Positions 25,428 to 33,948 of a stretch of DNA of 64,000 nt are shown piece by piece. The DNA comes from Tropicimonas sp033101155. GTDB taxonomy: Bacteria; Pseudomonadota; Alphaproteobacteria; Rhodobacterales; Rhodobacteraceae. The translations under genes and the position numbers were made by a program. The stretch is from assembly GCF_033101155.1 (NCBI RefSeq), contig NZ_JAWMPX010000026.1:1-64000 (forward strand), in the 5' to 3' direction. How positions within the stretch are numbered: the first letter of the stretch is position 1; every line of letters begins with the position of its first letter. The notes under the pieces are model-generated. The model was not told the origin of the DNA. It did no database searches and saw only the letters and a list, made by a program, of their open reading frames with translations.

Positions 25428-26315
25428 ATGAAACGACTGCTGAGCATTTTCATTCTCCTGCTGGCAGCACTGGCTGGCGGTGCCATCTGGCTGACGCGGC
25501 CGCAACCGCTGTCGCCCGAGGCCCTCCCTGCGCTGACGGGCGAGGCGGAAGCGGGCCGGCAGGTCTTTCTCGCCGCGGGCTGCGCCTCCTGCCATGCCGA
25601 TCGCGGCGCAGAGGCGCAAGAGCGCCCGATCCTCTCCGGCGGTCGCCGTATCGAGAGCCCGTTCGGGACCTTTCTCAGCCCCAATATCTCGCCAGATCCG
25701 GTGCATGGCATCGGCCAGTATGACCTCGCCGGGCTGACCTCCGTGTTGACGCGTGGCGTGACCCCGGACGGGCGGCATCTCTACCCCGGCATGCCCTATA
25801 CGAGCTATGTTCGCATGGAGTTACAGGACATTGCCGACCTGAAGGCCTATCTCGACACCCTGCCCGCCTCGGAGACCCCGCGACAGTCGCATGATCTCGC
25901 CCTGCCCTGGTCGATCCGCAGCGGCATCGGCCTCTGGAAGGCGCGCTATTTCGACAGCGCCTTTGTCGGTGCCGCCCCGAGTCGCCAGATCGAGCGCGGA
26001 CGCTACCTCGTCGAAGCGCTCGGCCATTGCGCCGAATGCCATACGCCGCGCGACGGTTATGGCGGGCTCGACCGCGACCGCTGGATGGCGGGCGCCCTGG
26101 AGGGGCCGGGCCAGCCCGCGGCTCCGAATATCACGCCCGCCGTGCTGGATTGGGACAAGGGCCAGATCGTCTGGTATCTGGAAAGCGGCCACTCGCCACG
26201 CAACGAGACCGCCAGCCACGAGATGGAATCTGTCGTGGCCGGGATCGGGCAATTGCCGCGCGAGGATATCGAGGCGATTGCGGCCTATCTCAAGGGGCTT
26301 GCGCCGATCCAATGA
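25428..26315 (+). CDS. Dihaem cytochrome c
   Basis: This is a periplasmic, membrane-anchored cytochrome of 295 residues. An N-terminal signal-anchor helix (LLSIFILLLAALAGGAIWL) is followed by two cytochrome c domains, each with one haem motif: CASCH near residue 58 and CAECH in the second half. Met-containing segments (MPYTSYVRMELQD and a late EMESVVAGIG) could supply sixth ligands. It resembles the dihaem electron-transfer subunits of alcohol or gluconate dehydrogenases, but no dehydrogenase gene is adjacent. It needs the Ccm system, part of which is encoded in this window. Confidence 0.87.
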   Translation: MKRLLSIFILLLAALAGGAIWLTRPQPLSPEALPALTGEAEAGRQVFLAAGCASCHADRGAEAQERPILSGGRRIESPFGTFLSPNISPDPVHGIGQYDLAGLTSVLTRGVTPDGRHLYPGMPYTSYVRMELQDIADLKAYLDTLPASETPRQSHDLALPWSIRSGIGLWKARYFDSAFVGAAPSRQIERGRYLVEALGHCAECHTPRDGYGGLDRDRWMAGALEGPGQPAAPNITPAVLDWDKGQIVWYLESGHSPRNETASHEMESVVAGIGQLPREDIEAIAAYLKGLAPIQ

Positions 26316-26327
26316 CACGCAAGCGGA

Positions 26328-26879
26328 TTATCGCGCCGCCGGGACTCGTTTCGCACGCATTATCATGCCCGTCGCCCCGGTCGAAGGCGTCCCGTATTGC
26401 GCGCCCTTCAACAGGCAGAACGCGATGACATTGCTGTATTTTCCTTCACTCGGATTCGGATCGATCAGCACGCCCGTACCCTGCATCCAGGCGACGACCG
26501 TGACCGAAGCTCCCGTCCCGCGCGTGTAAGCGGCGCTGCCGAAAAGCACATAGCCATCAAGCATCGCCGAGGTGAATGGGCGTTTCGTTCCGGGCATCGC
26601 GAAGACCGTGCCGATGCCCCAGGACGGCAAGTGCTCCGGGGCGATCTCAAGGGTGACCGGGAAGGGGCTGACCCCGATCGAGCCGCCTGCGCCGTAGCCG
26701 CTGATCGAGAAGTTTTCGCCGGTGCTGTCATGTTTCATCGGGATCACGAGCCAGCCGACATTGAGGCCGATCCCTCCAATATCCAGACCGACCGTTCTGC
26801 CAACGCTGCCCAAGGCGCGAAAGCCGGTCCAGAACGGTTTGATCATATTTCGGGTGGTAAGATTCAATGCGACGGCCAT
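26328..26879 (-). CDS. Hypothetical glycine-rich protein
   Basis: This 183-residue protein is not recognised. It is rich in Gly and small hydrophobic residues (VGLDIGGIGLNVGWLVIP, then YGAGGSIGVSPFPVTLEI), suggesting an all-beta fold. There is no signal peptide, and a single cysteine lies late in the sequence. The ATG has a GGAGGG ribosome-binding site that partly overlaps a hairpin. It is convergent with the cytochrome gene and lies between that gene and lipA. Coding potential is supported by length and ribosome-binding site rather than by homology. Confidence 0.6.
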   Translation of the reverse strand: MAVALNLTTRNMIKPFWTGFRALGSVGRTVGLDIGGIGLNVGWLVIPMKHDSTGENFSISGYGAGGSIGVSPFPVTLEIAPEHLPSWGIGTVFAMPGTKRPFTSAMLDGYVLFGSAAYTRGTGASVTVVAWMQGTGVLIDPNPSEGKYSNVIAFCLLKGAQYGTPSTGATGMIMRAKRVPAAR

Positions 26880-26887
26880 ACTGCCCT

Positions 26888-26910
26888 CCGAAGCAACAAA
26901 TATGCTTCGG
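26888..26910 (-). promoter_or_regulatory. Perfect hairpin abutting a ribosome-binding site
   Basis: CCGAAGCA and TGCTTCGG form a perfect 8-bp inverted repeat with a 7-base spacer. On the minus strand the right arm runs into the GGAGGG that serves the 183-residue hypothetical gene. It could be an operator or an RNA stem that limits translation. Confidence 0.55.
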
Positions 26911-26954
26911 GCGATAGCATCGCCGTGGCGTAAGGCGCCATGGTTCAGGTCATT

Positions 26955-27905
26955 TCAAACCTTGGCGAGTTTCGCCGCCCGCGCCACCCTGAGTCGTTCG
27001 AAATCATCGCCGGCATGGAAGCTGGAACGGGTCAGCGGTGTCGCCGAGACCATCAGGAATCCCTTGCCATAGGCGGCCTTCTCGTAGGACTTGAACTCGT
27101 CGGGTTCGACGAAACGTTCGACCGCGTGGTGCTTGGGCGACGGCTGGAGGTACTGGCCAATGGTCAGGAAGTCGATATCGGCCGACCGCATGTCATCCAT
27201 AGCCTGCAAGACGCCCTGCCGATCCTCGCCCAGACCGACCATGATGCCCGATTTGGTGAACATCGACGGGTCCAGTTCCTTGACACGTTGCAGGAGCCGC
27301 AGCGAGTGGAAGTAGCGCGCGCCGGGACGCACCGTCGGGTAGAGCCCAGGCACGGTTTCGAGATTGTGGTTGAAGACGTCCGGCCTCGCTTCTACAACAA
27401 CTTCAAGGACTTCCGGGGCGCACTTGAGGAAATCCGGGGTCAGTATCTCGATCGTACTCTCGGGCGAACGGTGGCGGATGGCCCGGATCGTTTGCGCGAA
27501 ATGCTCCGCCCCGCCATCTTCGAGATCGTCGCGGTCCACCGAGGTGATGACGACATGTTTCAGCCCCAGCTTCTGCACCGCATGGGCGACGCGGCCGGGC
27601 TCGAACGCGTCAAGCGCATCCGGACGACCGGTGGCGACATTGCAGAAGGTGCAGCCCCGCGTACAGATCTCGCCCATGATCATCATCGTGGCATGACCGC
27701 GCGTCCAGCATTCGCCGACATTCGGACAGCCCGCTTCTTCGCAAACCGTCGGCAGCCCGTGCTCGCGCATGATCTTGTGCGTCGCGTTGTAGCCCTCGCC
27801 GCCGGGCGCGCGGACCCGGATCCAGGACGGCTTCTTCGGCTGGGCATTGTCCGGGCGATGGGCCTTCTCGGGATGCCGTTCGCCGGGGATCTTCAGATCG
27901 CGCAT
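26955..27905 (-). CDS. lipA: Lipoyl synthase
   Basis: This radical SAM enzyme inserts two sulfurs into octanoyl groups on the E2 and H proteins. The 316-residue product has the auxiliary-cluster cysteines CEEAGCPNVGEC and the radical SAM motif CTRGCTFC, with later VDRDDLEDGGAEHFA and a C-terminal RSSFHAGDDFERL. The ATG giving MRDLKIPGER has GAGGA at good spacing. A second ATG two codons upstream sits too close to that site. Confidence 0.96.
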   Translation of the reverse strand: MRDLKIPGERHPEKAHRPDNAQPKKPSWIRVRAPGGEGYNATHKIMREHGLPTVCEEAGCPNVGECWTRGHATMMIMGEICTRGCTFCNVATGRPDALDAFEPGRVAHAVQKLGLKHVVITSVDRDDLEDGGAEHFAQTIRAIRHRSPESTIEILTPDFLKCAPEVLEVVVEARPDVFNHNLETVPGLYPTVRPGARYFHSLRLLQRVKELDPSMFTKSGIMVGLGEDRQGVLQAMDDMRSADIDFLTIGQYLQPSPKHHAVERFVEPDEFKSYEKAAYGKGFLMVSATPLTRSSFHAGDDFERLRVARAAKLAKV

Positions 27906-28149
27906 TTTCATTCCTCGCTCTGCCCGGCCCGGATCGGCCGCTGCATCCTGCAGTAACACCAAATTTCGGCACAATGCGCAACGCATGGCCGCGCTGCCCA
28001 TGCCGCATTTCACCGTCTTTCTTGCGCCCACGCTGACGGCAAGACAGGGTATCTACCCTTTCCCTCATATGGGCAGCGATCTACGCAATGCATAGGAATA
28101 GTGTTCCAAGCTTTTCGCCAAGGCCGGATCAGACCTTGAAACAGCCGGT

Positions 28150-28782
28150 TTATCCCGTCGGGTCTTCCTGGCACGGCAGTGTTTCCCCGGCCACGGTGCT
28201 GAGCATCGCTTCATCCCCCTTCAACCAGAAGACAATCGGTGCGCTTCCCCAGTTCGCTGACTCGTAGCGACTTCCGGACGCCGAGGGTACACGCGGCAGC
28301 ACCACCGCCCTGTCGCGCCACCGCAACACGACCGATGGAGCGGATGTCGCCATGAAACTCGCGCTGATCAGCGCGCCGAGCCCGTCGCAAGCATAGGCGT
28401 AGGGCCCGGTCGACGCGCCTTCGCCGCCGCGGGCATCCGCAAACTCCCGACGAATCTCATCAATCCGAAATGCATATTCACTGGCCACGCAAGGCTCCAG
28501 GCCGAGATCCGACTTCCAGCAATCGTCGCGTCCCTTGATCCAGCCGCGCTGCGTCTCCTTCAACCATTGCCGAGACTCCGCATCCGCTCCACCCTCTTGC
28601 GCGAGCCCATAGACCCGCGCCAGTTCCCGGTCCAGCTCAGCGAGCGCGGGTGAGGAACAGACCGTCATCTCCGCCTCGCTTTCGACCTTTGCACAGTCGA
28701 AACTCGGAGTTTCAGCTGACTCAGCGTTCGCACTGACGGCACAGGCAATTGCTCCAAGAGCCATCGAAACCTTTTGCAGCAT
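28150..28782 (-). CDS. LprI-MliC two-domain lysozyme-inhibitor-like protein
   Basis: This is a secreted protein of 210 residues with an N-terminal signal peptide (MLQKVSMALGAIACAVSANA). An LprI/DUF1311-like domain follows (FDCAKVESEAEMTVCSSP, then WLKETQRGWIKGRDDCW), with four characteristic cysteines. The C-terminal part resembles MliC (YACDGLGALISASF, then the SASGSRYE signature loop and a final LPCQ). Both domain types inhibit c-type lysozymes in characterised cases. The assignment is by motif and a shared role is inference. The start has a GGGAGGG ribosome-binding site. Confidence 0.75.
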   Translation of the reverse strand: MLQKVSMALGAIACAVSANAESAETPSFDCAKVESEAEMTVCSSPALAELDRELARVYGLAQEGGADAESRQWLKETQRGWIKGRDDCWKSDLGLEPCVASEYAFRIDEIRREFADARGGEGASTGPYAYACDGLGALISASFMATSAPSVVLRWRDRAVVLPRVPSASGSRYESANWGSAPIVFWLKGDEAMLSTVAGETLPCQEDPTG

Positions 28783-28978
28783 TCCCGTTCCCTCCCGATG
28801 ATCGCCCACCACATCTTCGCCGCAGGATCAGTCCAGTTCGGCTCCAGCGTCGCGCAGGCGCCAGAAAACTTCAACCTTGGCGTTACTCTGGCGCCCCCGA
28901 CACACGTCACACGAACAAAAAACGGGCGCCCCTGGAAGGACGCCCGACTGCTCGTTTCTGCCTTGTTTTTGATGGAAC

Positions 28979-30124
28979 TCAGCCAATCATACCGCGACCT
29001 GGCCCGTAAACTTCTTCATAATGGCGCGCGAGACGCTGTAGCGCGATGCGGAGCACGATCTTGCCCGAACGGGCTGACCAACCAAGCCGCTTCTCGGTCG
29101 CCTCCAGACCTTCGAGATAGCAGCAACAGCGCAGAACCATGTCACCAAGGCCCGGCCCCAATTCTTCCAGCGCCTTTGCCACGCGATCACGCGCACCCTC
29201 GGTCCCGGAGACCGGATCGCTGGCGCCAAACCCGCCACGCGCGCCGGCCGTCAGGAAACGCTCCCAGTTCTGCGCCACACGCGGCCCCATCTGGGCCAGC
29301 TCGAAATCCTCGCGAAGACGCTCGGCCGCGACAACCATCTCCGGTTCCAGAAAGGGCGAACCGTCTTTCTCGCGCCGTCGCGAAAGCGCCACAACCGGGC
29401 TCTCCGCCATGTTGTACCGCACACGGCGCGGCTTGGACGGCTCCTCGTCGTCCAGAACGACCTTGTGGCCCCATTCGCGATGCTGGTCCCCAAATGGCAT
29501 GGGGGCTTCTGCGAAACCGCCTGCCTCACTGCGATCCTCGCTCAGCATCCGCTTCAGCGCGCTGCGGCCGGCCGAGGTGATCATGTAGCTGGCCACCCTT
29601 CCCGCAGATTTGCAGGTGATCCACTCCTTGAGCGCGAAGGCATGAGCGACATTGCGGTCGACCACAGCGGTTCTGTTCGTGTTTCCATCCGGCATTTCGC
29701 GCAGGACGGCGGCTTTTTCCATATCGGTGGCGACGGCGAGCACGGCTCCGCTTTCGGCCAGCCGACGCAGCACGCGGCGGGCCTCGCGGTTCACGGTCGC
29801 CTCGTCACAGATCTTGCGGCTGGGCATGTCTACCGGAGAGAAATGAGCGGTCATCGGGGCGGTCTCCTCAGGTCCTTGATTGCAGTCATAGGTCCTGAAA
29901 TGAGCTCGGCCCAGATGCGCCAGCGCCTCGTCCACCAGCGGATCGTCCCGCCGTTGTTCGAAGCGCCGGATGCGGCGTAGGATCGTCGAAGCATGACAGC
30001 CTTCGGCACGGGCGACCTCTCGGATCGACTGCCCCTGCTCGGTATGCCGAAGGTAATGCATGGCGGCCTGCGGGACCCATCCGGGCATCTCGCCCGTCCG
30101 TTCATTTTTTTTATATCCCGACAT
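28979..30124 (-). CDS. DUF6456 helix-turn-helix protein
   Basis: This 381-residue protein combines an N-terminal helix-turn-helix (residues about 15-55, IREVARAEGCHASTILRRIRRF) with a C-terminal DUF6456-like domain (SPVVALSRRREKDGSPFLEPEMVVAAERLREDFE split by charged linkers). It is likely a transcription factor conserved in Rhodobacterales. The start has AAGGGGG at good spacing. It diverges from the DUF6477 gene across an intergenic region with a near-perfect AT-rich inverted repeat, so autoregulation or shared control is plausible. Targets are unknown. Confidence 0.78.
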   Translation of the reverse strand: MSGYKKNERTGEMPGWVPQAAMHYLRHTEQGQSIREVARAEGCHASTILRRIRRFEQRRDDPLVDEALAHLGRAHFRTYDCNQGPEETAPMTAHFSPVDMPSRKICDEATVNREARRVLRRLAESGAVLAVATDMEKAAVLREMPDGNTNRTAVVDRNVAHAFALKEWITCKSAGRVASYMITSAGRSALKRMLSEDRSEAGGFAEAPMPFGDQHREWGHKVVLDDEEPSKPRRVRYNMAESPVVALSRRREKDGSPFLEPEMVVAAERLREDFELAQMGPRVAQNWERFLTAGARGGFGASDPVSGTEGARDRVAKALEELGPGLGDMVLRCCCYLEGLEATEKRLGWSARSGKIVLRIALQRLARHYEEVYGPGRGMIG

Positions 30125-30222
30125 AAAGCCCCCTTGACGTCCTTTTTCCTTTTTTGCGTTGGGCATCCAACATCTAGTGCCGGATTGGTTACTCACAGGT
30201 TAATTTCAGAACCTCCATCCAA

Positions 30223-30247
30223 AATTGTTTAAAAATCGCAAACAATT
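30223..30247. promoter_or_regulatory. Inverted repeat in DUF6456-DUF6477 divergent promoter
   Basis: AATTGTTT and AAACAATT form a perfect 8-bp inverted repeat with a 9-base spacer in an otherwise high-GC genome. It lies about 100 bases from the DUF6456 start and 87 from the DUF6477 start, which suits an operator shared by both promoters. Confidence 0.6.
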
Positions 30248-30333
30248 CTAACGAACCCGTGCGGTCTTATCCACAGAATCGCAACACGCGCCAGAGTTGT
30301 GCCACGGTTTGGCCACATTCACGGAGACCTGAC

Positions 30334-30630
30334 ATGACTGATTTTTCTCAAGCTCTCGCCAATCTGCGCCGCCCTGGTCTTCTGATCCGTGCGGCCCGCC
30401 ACGGGCAACAAGGATATGACCGCAAACGCGACCTCAAACGCATCACCCGGGGCGACGAAGTCCCTGCACCAGAGCGGGCCGTCCGGCGGTTGATGGACCT
30501 GGAGGCGGAGCTCGAATACAGCCGCCGCACTCGTGACGCCGCCTATTCGCCGACGCGCCATGTCGAAACCCTCATCGCATTGATGGCGGAAGCCCGGGCG
30601 CTCTTCAGTCGCGGCCCGGTGGCCGTCTGA
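30334..30630 (+). CDS. DUF6477-family small protein
   Basis: This is a 98-residue basic protein without membrane segments. The sequence (MTDFSQALANLRRPGLLIRAARHGQQGYDRKRDLKRI split by ordinary charged segments) matches the small DUF6477 family known to me only from Rhodobacterales. Near the end come VPAPERAVRRLMDLEAELEYSRR and a helical tail. No activity is known. It is paired divergently with the DUF6456 gene, and the two share a palindromic intergenic region. A terminator follows. Confidence 0.72.
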   Translation: MTDFSQALANLRRPGLLIRAARHGQQGYDRKRDLKRITRGDEVPAPERAVRRLMDLEAELEYSRRTRDAAYSPTRHVETLIALMAEARALFSRGPVAV

Positions 30631-30686
30631 CACCAGCGTTGCGGCCTGCCAACCGCAACAGATTTCTTTCGTGTATCCCTCGACTT

Positions 30687-30718
30687 GCGCGGCCTCCAAA
30701 TGGAGCGCCGCGTCTTTT
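30687..30718 (+). terminator. Rho-independent terminator of the DUF6477 gene
   Basis: GCGGC-CTCC pairs with GGAG-c-GCCGC around AAAT, with one bulged C, followed by TCTTTTT. It lies about 57 bases after the stop codon. Confidence 0.75.
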
Positions 30719-31074
30719 TCGTATCTTCCCAGAGCGCGCGATGATGTTGGAGGTCCACGAAAATATCTGAAAGCGGGACGCAAAAGCTCCGTCGATGCTG
30801 AGCACCGGATCAATGTCGAAGAGGATGTACGGTTTTCGCACGTTTTGAGGGTGTGTCGATCGCCTATAATGACGGCCTTCGTCCTGGAGCCCCAGCCAAG
30901 AAACCTGTTCCAAGCGGCGAAAACCAGACAGTTTCGACCACACCGATCCCCGCCAAGCAAAACCTCTGGCCTTCCGCGAATCATGAGTCGTTCACCGTCT
31001 GATTCGCTCCGAATCCCTAACCTTGGAAGGCTAACCCCCTGACAAATGGCCGTTAACCTTTCGTTTACGAATGT

Positions 31075-31106
31075 GAAACAATCCTGTTTCAACAATAGCT
31101 TGTTTC
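31075..31106. promoter_or_regulatory. GAAACA/TGTTTC operator-like repeats
   Basis: GAAACA-N4-TGTTTC forms a perfect inverted repeat, and a third TGTTTC follows ten bases later. The set lies 110-140 bases upstream of the 77-residue gene. The spacing resembles TetR-type operators such as that of PsrA, but the regulator here is unknown. Confidence 0.5.
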
Positions 31107-31216
31107 ACACAGACCCAGATGGACGAAAGATTATTCCGCAGCGCAGCATGAATCGGATAAACTGCTCCGAGGCTGCCAGCGAATGATTTTCAGAAACGAA
31201 CAGGAGGAGGAACGCG

Positions 31217-31450
31217 ATGACTTGGGGGGATCTTTTTCGGGACTGGCATGGCCAGATCGACACCCTTTCAAACCTGTTTCCACATGCCGACCCGTCGGCC
31301 TTGGCCCGTTTTCGAGGCAACCGCGGTCTATTGGCGCAATACATCGCCGACACCCATGAACTGACCCTGGAAGAAGGCACCGAAGCGGTTGAACTCCGCC
31401 TCTTGCCGAGCGCCCGGAGCGTCGCGCAGCAGTTGGTCGCGGCGGAGTAA
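31217..31450 (+). CDS. Small hypothetical protein (77 aa)
   Basis: This is an acidic soluble protein with no recognised family. It starts MTWGDLFRDWHGQIDTL directly after a strong AGGAGGAGG ribosome-binding site, the best argument that it is real. The rest is helical-looking (PSALARFRGNRGLLAQYIAD, then ELTLEEGTEAVELRLLP). No signal or membrane segment is present. A long upstream region with GAAACA repeats suggests regulated expression. It converges on the XRE-cupin regulator gene, with 23 bases between them. Confidence 0.7.
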   Translation: MTWGDLFRDWHGQIDTLSNLFPHADPSALARFRGNRGLLAQYIADTHELTLEEGTEAVELRLLPSARSVAQQLVAAE

Positions 31451-31473
31451 TTTCCCGACAACTGGATCGTCAG

Positions 31474-32112
31474 TCAGCCCAGCGAGGTGACCCACAGGAT
31501 GGTCGCGTCTTCCTGACTGACCGAGACAACGTTGTGACCCATCGTGGCGTCATAATAAGCACTGTCACCCCGGCGCATTTCCACCGGCGCATAGAATTCC
31601 GTGTAAAGCCGGACCACGCCAGTCAGCACCAGAAGAAATTCCTCGCCATCATGGCGTACCCAGCCATCGAATTCCTCCATCGACCGGGCACGAATGCGGG
31701 CGCGATAGGGCAACATCTTCTTGCTCGTCAGCCGCTCGGCCAGAAGCTCGTGCTCATAGGTCGTGGTCGCGTGGGCAGCGCCCTCGCCCGCAACCGTCAC
31801 CACCATTCGCCCGTTCGCCTCGACCTGCGCCGGCGGCGTGAAAAGCTGCGGCACAGAAATACTCAACCCCTCTGCGAGTTTCTTGAGCGCCTCATATGTC
31901 GGCGACATCTGTCCGTTCTCGATCTTCGACAGGGTCGACCGCGCCAGCCCCGCCTGCCCTGCCGCCTGTTCCAGCGTCCAGCCACGCGCCTTGCGCAGCT
32001 CGCGCACACGCTCGCCCAGATCCAGCGGCTCGCCATCGAGCGTTTCGCCGCTCTCGCGGGCGATACGGATAAGGGATTTCGGGTCGGTGTGCAGCTTATC
32101 AAGATCGGACAT
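31474..32112 (-). CDS. XRE-cupin transcriptional regulator
   Basis: This 212-residue repressor-like protein has an N-terminal XRE helix-turn-helix (VRELRKARGWTLEQAAGQAG, LARSTLSKIENGQ) and a C-terminal cupin domain (about 125-205, EFLLVLTGVVRLYT, then GDSAYYDATMGHNVVS). Such regulators respond to small molecules such as polyamines or amino acids and commonly control adjacent catabolic genes. It diverges from the adenylate-forming ligase across 171 bases, so it may control that gene and the dehydrogenase behind it. Confidence 0.88.
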   Translation of the reverse strand: MSDLDKLHTDPKSLIRIARESGETLDGEPLDLGERVRELRKARGWTLEQAAGQAGLARSTLSKIENGQMSPTYEALKKLAEGLSISVPQLFTPPAQVEANGRMVVTVAGEGAAHATTTYEHELLAERLTSKKMLPYRARIRARSMEEFDGWVRHDGEEFLLVLTGVVRLYTEFYAPVEMRRGDSAYYDATMGHNVVSVSQEDATILWVTSLG

Positions 32113-32283
32113 GGCGTGTTTCTAGGCATCCCGCGCCCGTGGCGCAATGGTGGAGCCCCGTCATCCGGCAGGAGTGGACAGAGAGCCGAGATCCCTCAGG
32201 GCGTGTAGCAGGGCCGCGCAACCATGCCCGGCACGCCAAATGCGGGGCTTGCCCGCGCCCGCACGCTTTCGTAGGGCTCGGAC

Positions 32284-33795
32284 ATGGTTTCGCTCCACCA
32301 CGATACACCCCCGCCGCCACCACCGGCCGAGTTCAACATGGCGGCCTATGTCCTCGCCCGCGCCGAGGCGCAGCCAGACAAGCTTGCTCTGTCGATCCTG
32401 TCACCCACAGGTGCCGCGCGCTGGCGCTACGGCGCACTCGCACAGGCCGTGGCCGGGATCGCGGCCGGCCTGCGCGCGACAGGGCTGGAACCGGGCGACC
32501 GGTTGCTGATGCGGTTGGGCAATGAGGTCGAATTTCCGCTGGCCTTTCTCGGTGCGATCCGGGCCGGCATCGTGCCGATCCCGGCCTCCTCGGCGCTGAC
32601 TGTGCCGGAGATCACGCGGATCGCGGCCGAAACGAAGCCGGCCGCGATCGTGGCCGCGGCCGGCGCCTCCCTGCCCGAACGTTGCGCCTGCCCGATCCTG
32701 TCCGCGGAACGCCTGCGCGAGATGGAGGCATTGCCACCGGAGCCGCCCCAATTGGGCGACCCGAACCGCCTGGCCTATATCGTCTACACCTCCGGCACCT
32801 CGGGCCGGCCGCGCGGCGTGATGCATGCCCATCGCGCGGTCTGGGCGCGGCGAATGATGTGGGACGATTGGTACGGGCTGCGTGACAACGACCGGATGCT
32901 GCATGCCGGGGCCTTCAACTGGACCTTCACGCTGGGCACGGGCCTGCTCGACCCCTGGGCTATTGGCGCGACGGCGTTGATCCCGGCAGCGGGCACGAAG
33001 CCAGCTCAGCTCCCCTTGCTTCTGAAGCGCCACGACGCAACGCTTTTTGCAGCTGCACCAGGCATTTACCGGCAGATCCTGAAGCAACACCCGACCTTGG
33101 ACCTGCCGCGCCTGCGCCACGGTCTCTCGGCCGGAGAGAAACTGCCGGACACGCTCCGCACGGGCTGGGAAGCTGCATCGGGGACGCCAGTCCACGAGGC
33201 GCTCGGCATGTCCGAATGCTCGACCTTCCTCTCCGGCAGCCCCGCGCGCCCGGCCCCGCCGGGAAGCTCCGGCTATCCCCAGGACGGACGGCGGCTTGCC
33301 GTGCTCGACCCGGCGGGCAGCCCGGTTGCACGCGGCGTTCCGGGCGTCCTGGCGATCCACCGCAGCGATCCGGGCCTGATGCTGGGCTATCTCGACGCGC
33401 CCGAGGAGACCGAAGCACGGTTTCGTGGCCCATGGTTCCTGACCGGAGATGTTGCACGGATGGAGCCGGATGGCGCGGTTCGATATCTCGGGCGGGATGA
33501 CGACATGATGAATGCGGGCGGTTTCCGGGTCTCGCCGCTGGAGATCGAGGCCGCTCTGGCCGCGCATCCGGGGATCACGGAAATCGCCTGTGCCGAGGTC
33601 GAGGTGAAGGCGGATGTGCGCGTGATCGGCGCATTTTATACCGGCCCGGAGGACCTGCCGGAGGCCCTGCTCGCCAGCTTTGCCGCCGAACGACTGGCCG
33701 GTTACAAATGCCCCCGCCTCTATCGCCATGTCGAAAGCCTTCCCCGAACGGGGAACAACAAGATCAACCGCCGAGCCTTGTCGGCCCGCCACTGA
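32284..33795 (+). CDS. Adenylate-forming acyl-CoA synthetase
   Basis: This is an AMP-dependent ligase of about 503 residues (ANL superfamily), likely activating a carboxylic acid as its CoA thioester. The P-loop YTSGTSGRPRGV is present, as are HEALGMSE (A5 region), FLTGDV and a catalytic C-terminal lysine in RTGNNKINRRAL. The N-terminal region (FNMAAYVLARAEAQPDKLAL) resembles benzoate- or 4-hydroxybenzoate-CoA ligase-type enzymes, but the substrate is not readable. An ATG 18 codons in is an alternative start. It precedes the flavoprotein gene on the same strand. Confidence 0.85.
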   Translation: MVSLHHDTPPPPPPAEFNMAAYVLARAEAQPDKLALSILSPTGAARWRYGALAQAVAGIAAGLRATGLEPGDRLLMRLGNEVEFPLAFLGAIRAGIVPIPASSALTVPEITRIAAETKPAAIVAAAGASLPERCACPILSAERLREMEALPPEPPQLGDPNRLAYIVYTSGTSGRPRGVMHAHRAVWARRMMWDDWYGLRDNDRMLHAGAFNWTFTLGTGLLDPWAIGATALIPAAGTKPAQLPLLLKRHDATLFAAAPGIYRQILKQHPTLDLPRLRHGLSAGEKLPDTLRTGWEAASGTPVHEALGMSECSTFLSGSPARPAPPGSSGYPQDGRRLAVLDPAGSPVARGVPGVLAIHRSDPGLMLGYLDAPEETEARFRGPWFLTGDVARMEPDGAVRYLGRDDDMMNAGGFRVSPLEIEAALAAHPGITEIACAEVEVKADVRVIGAFYTGPEDLPEALLASFAAERLAGYKCPRLYRHVESLPRTGNNKINRRALSARH

Positions 33796-33948
33796 CAGGT
33801 ATCTCTCGCGTTTCGATCCAGGAACGCACGTCACTGCGTCACATGTCGAATGAACCCACGGCCCGTTTGCGACATTGGCCGTCGCCTTTGACCATGCCAG
33901 CGCCCCGATGCCCCGCGACCCTGTCTGCACATATTGGCGGAGGGCTCC

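Larger units (their letters stand above)
30631..31216. other. Gene-free region with terminator and AT-rich repeats
   Basis: No open frame here looks coding. The left end holds the DUF6477 terminator. The right half is richer in A and T and contains GAAACA/TGTTTC elements and a strong AGGAGGAGG ribosome-binding site for the next gene. The middle part is unexplained. Confidence 0.55.
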
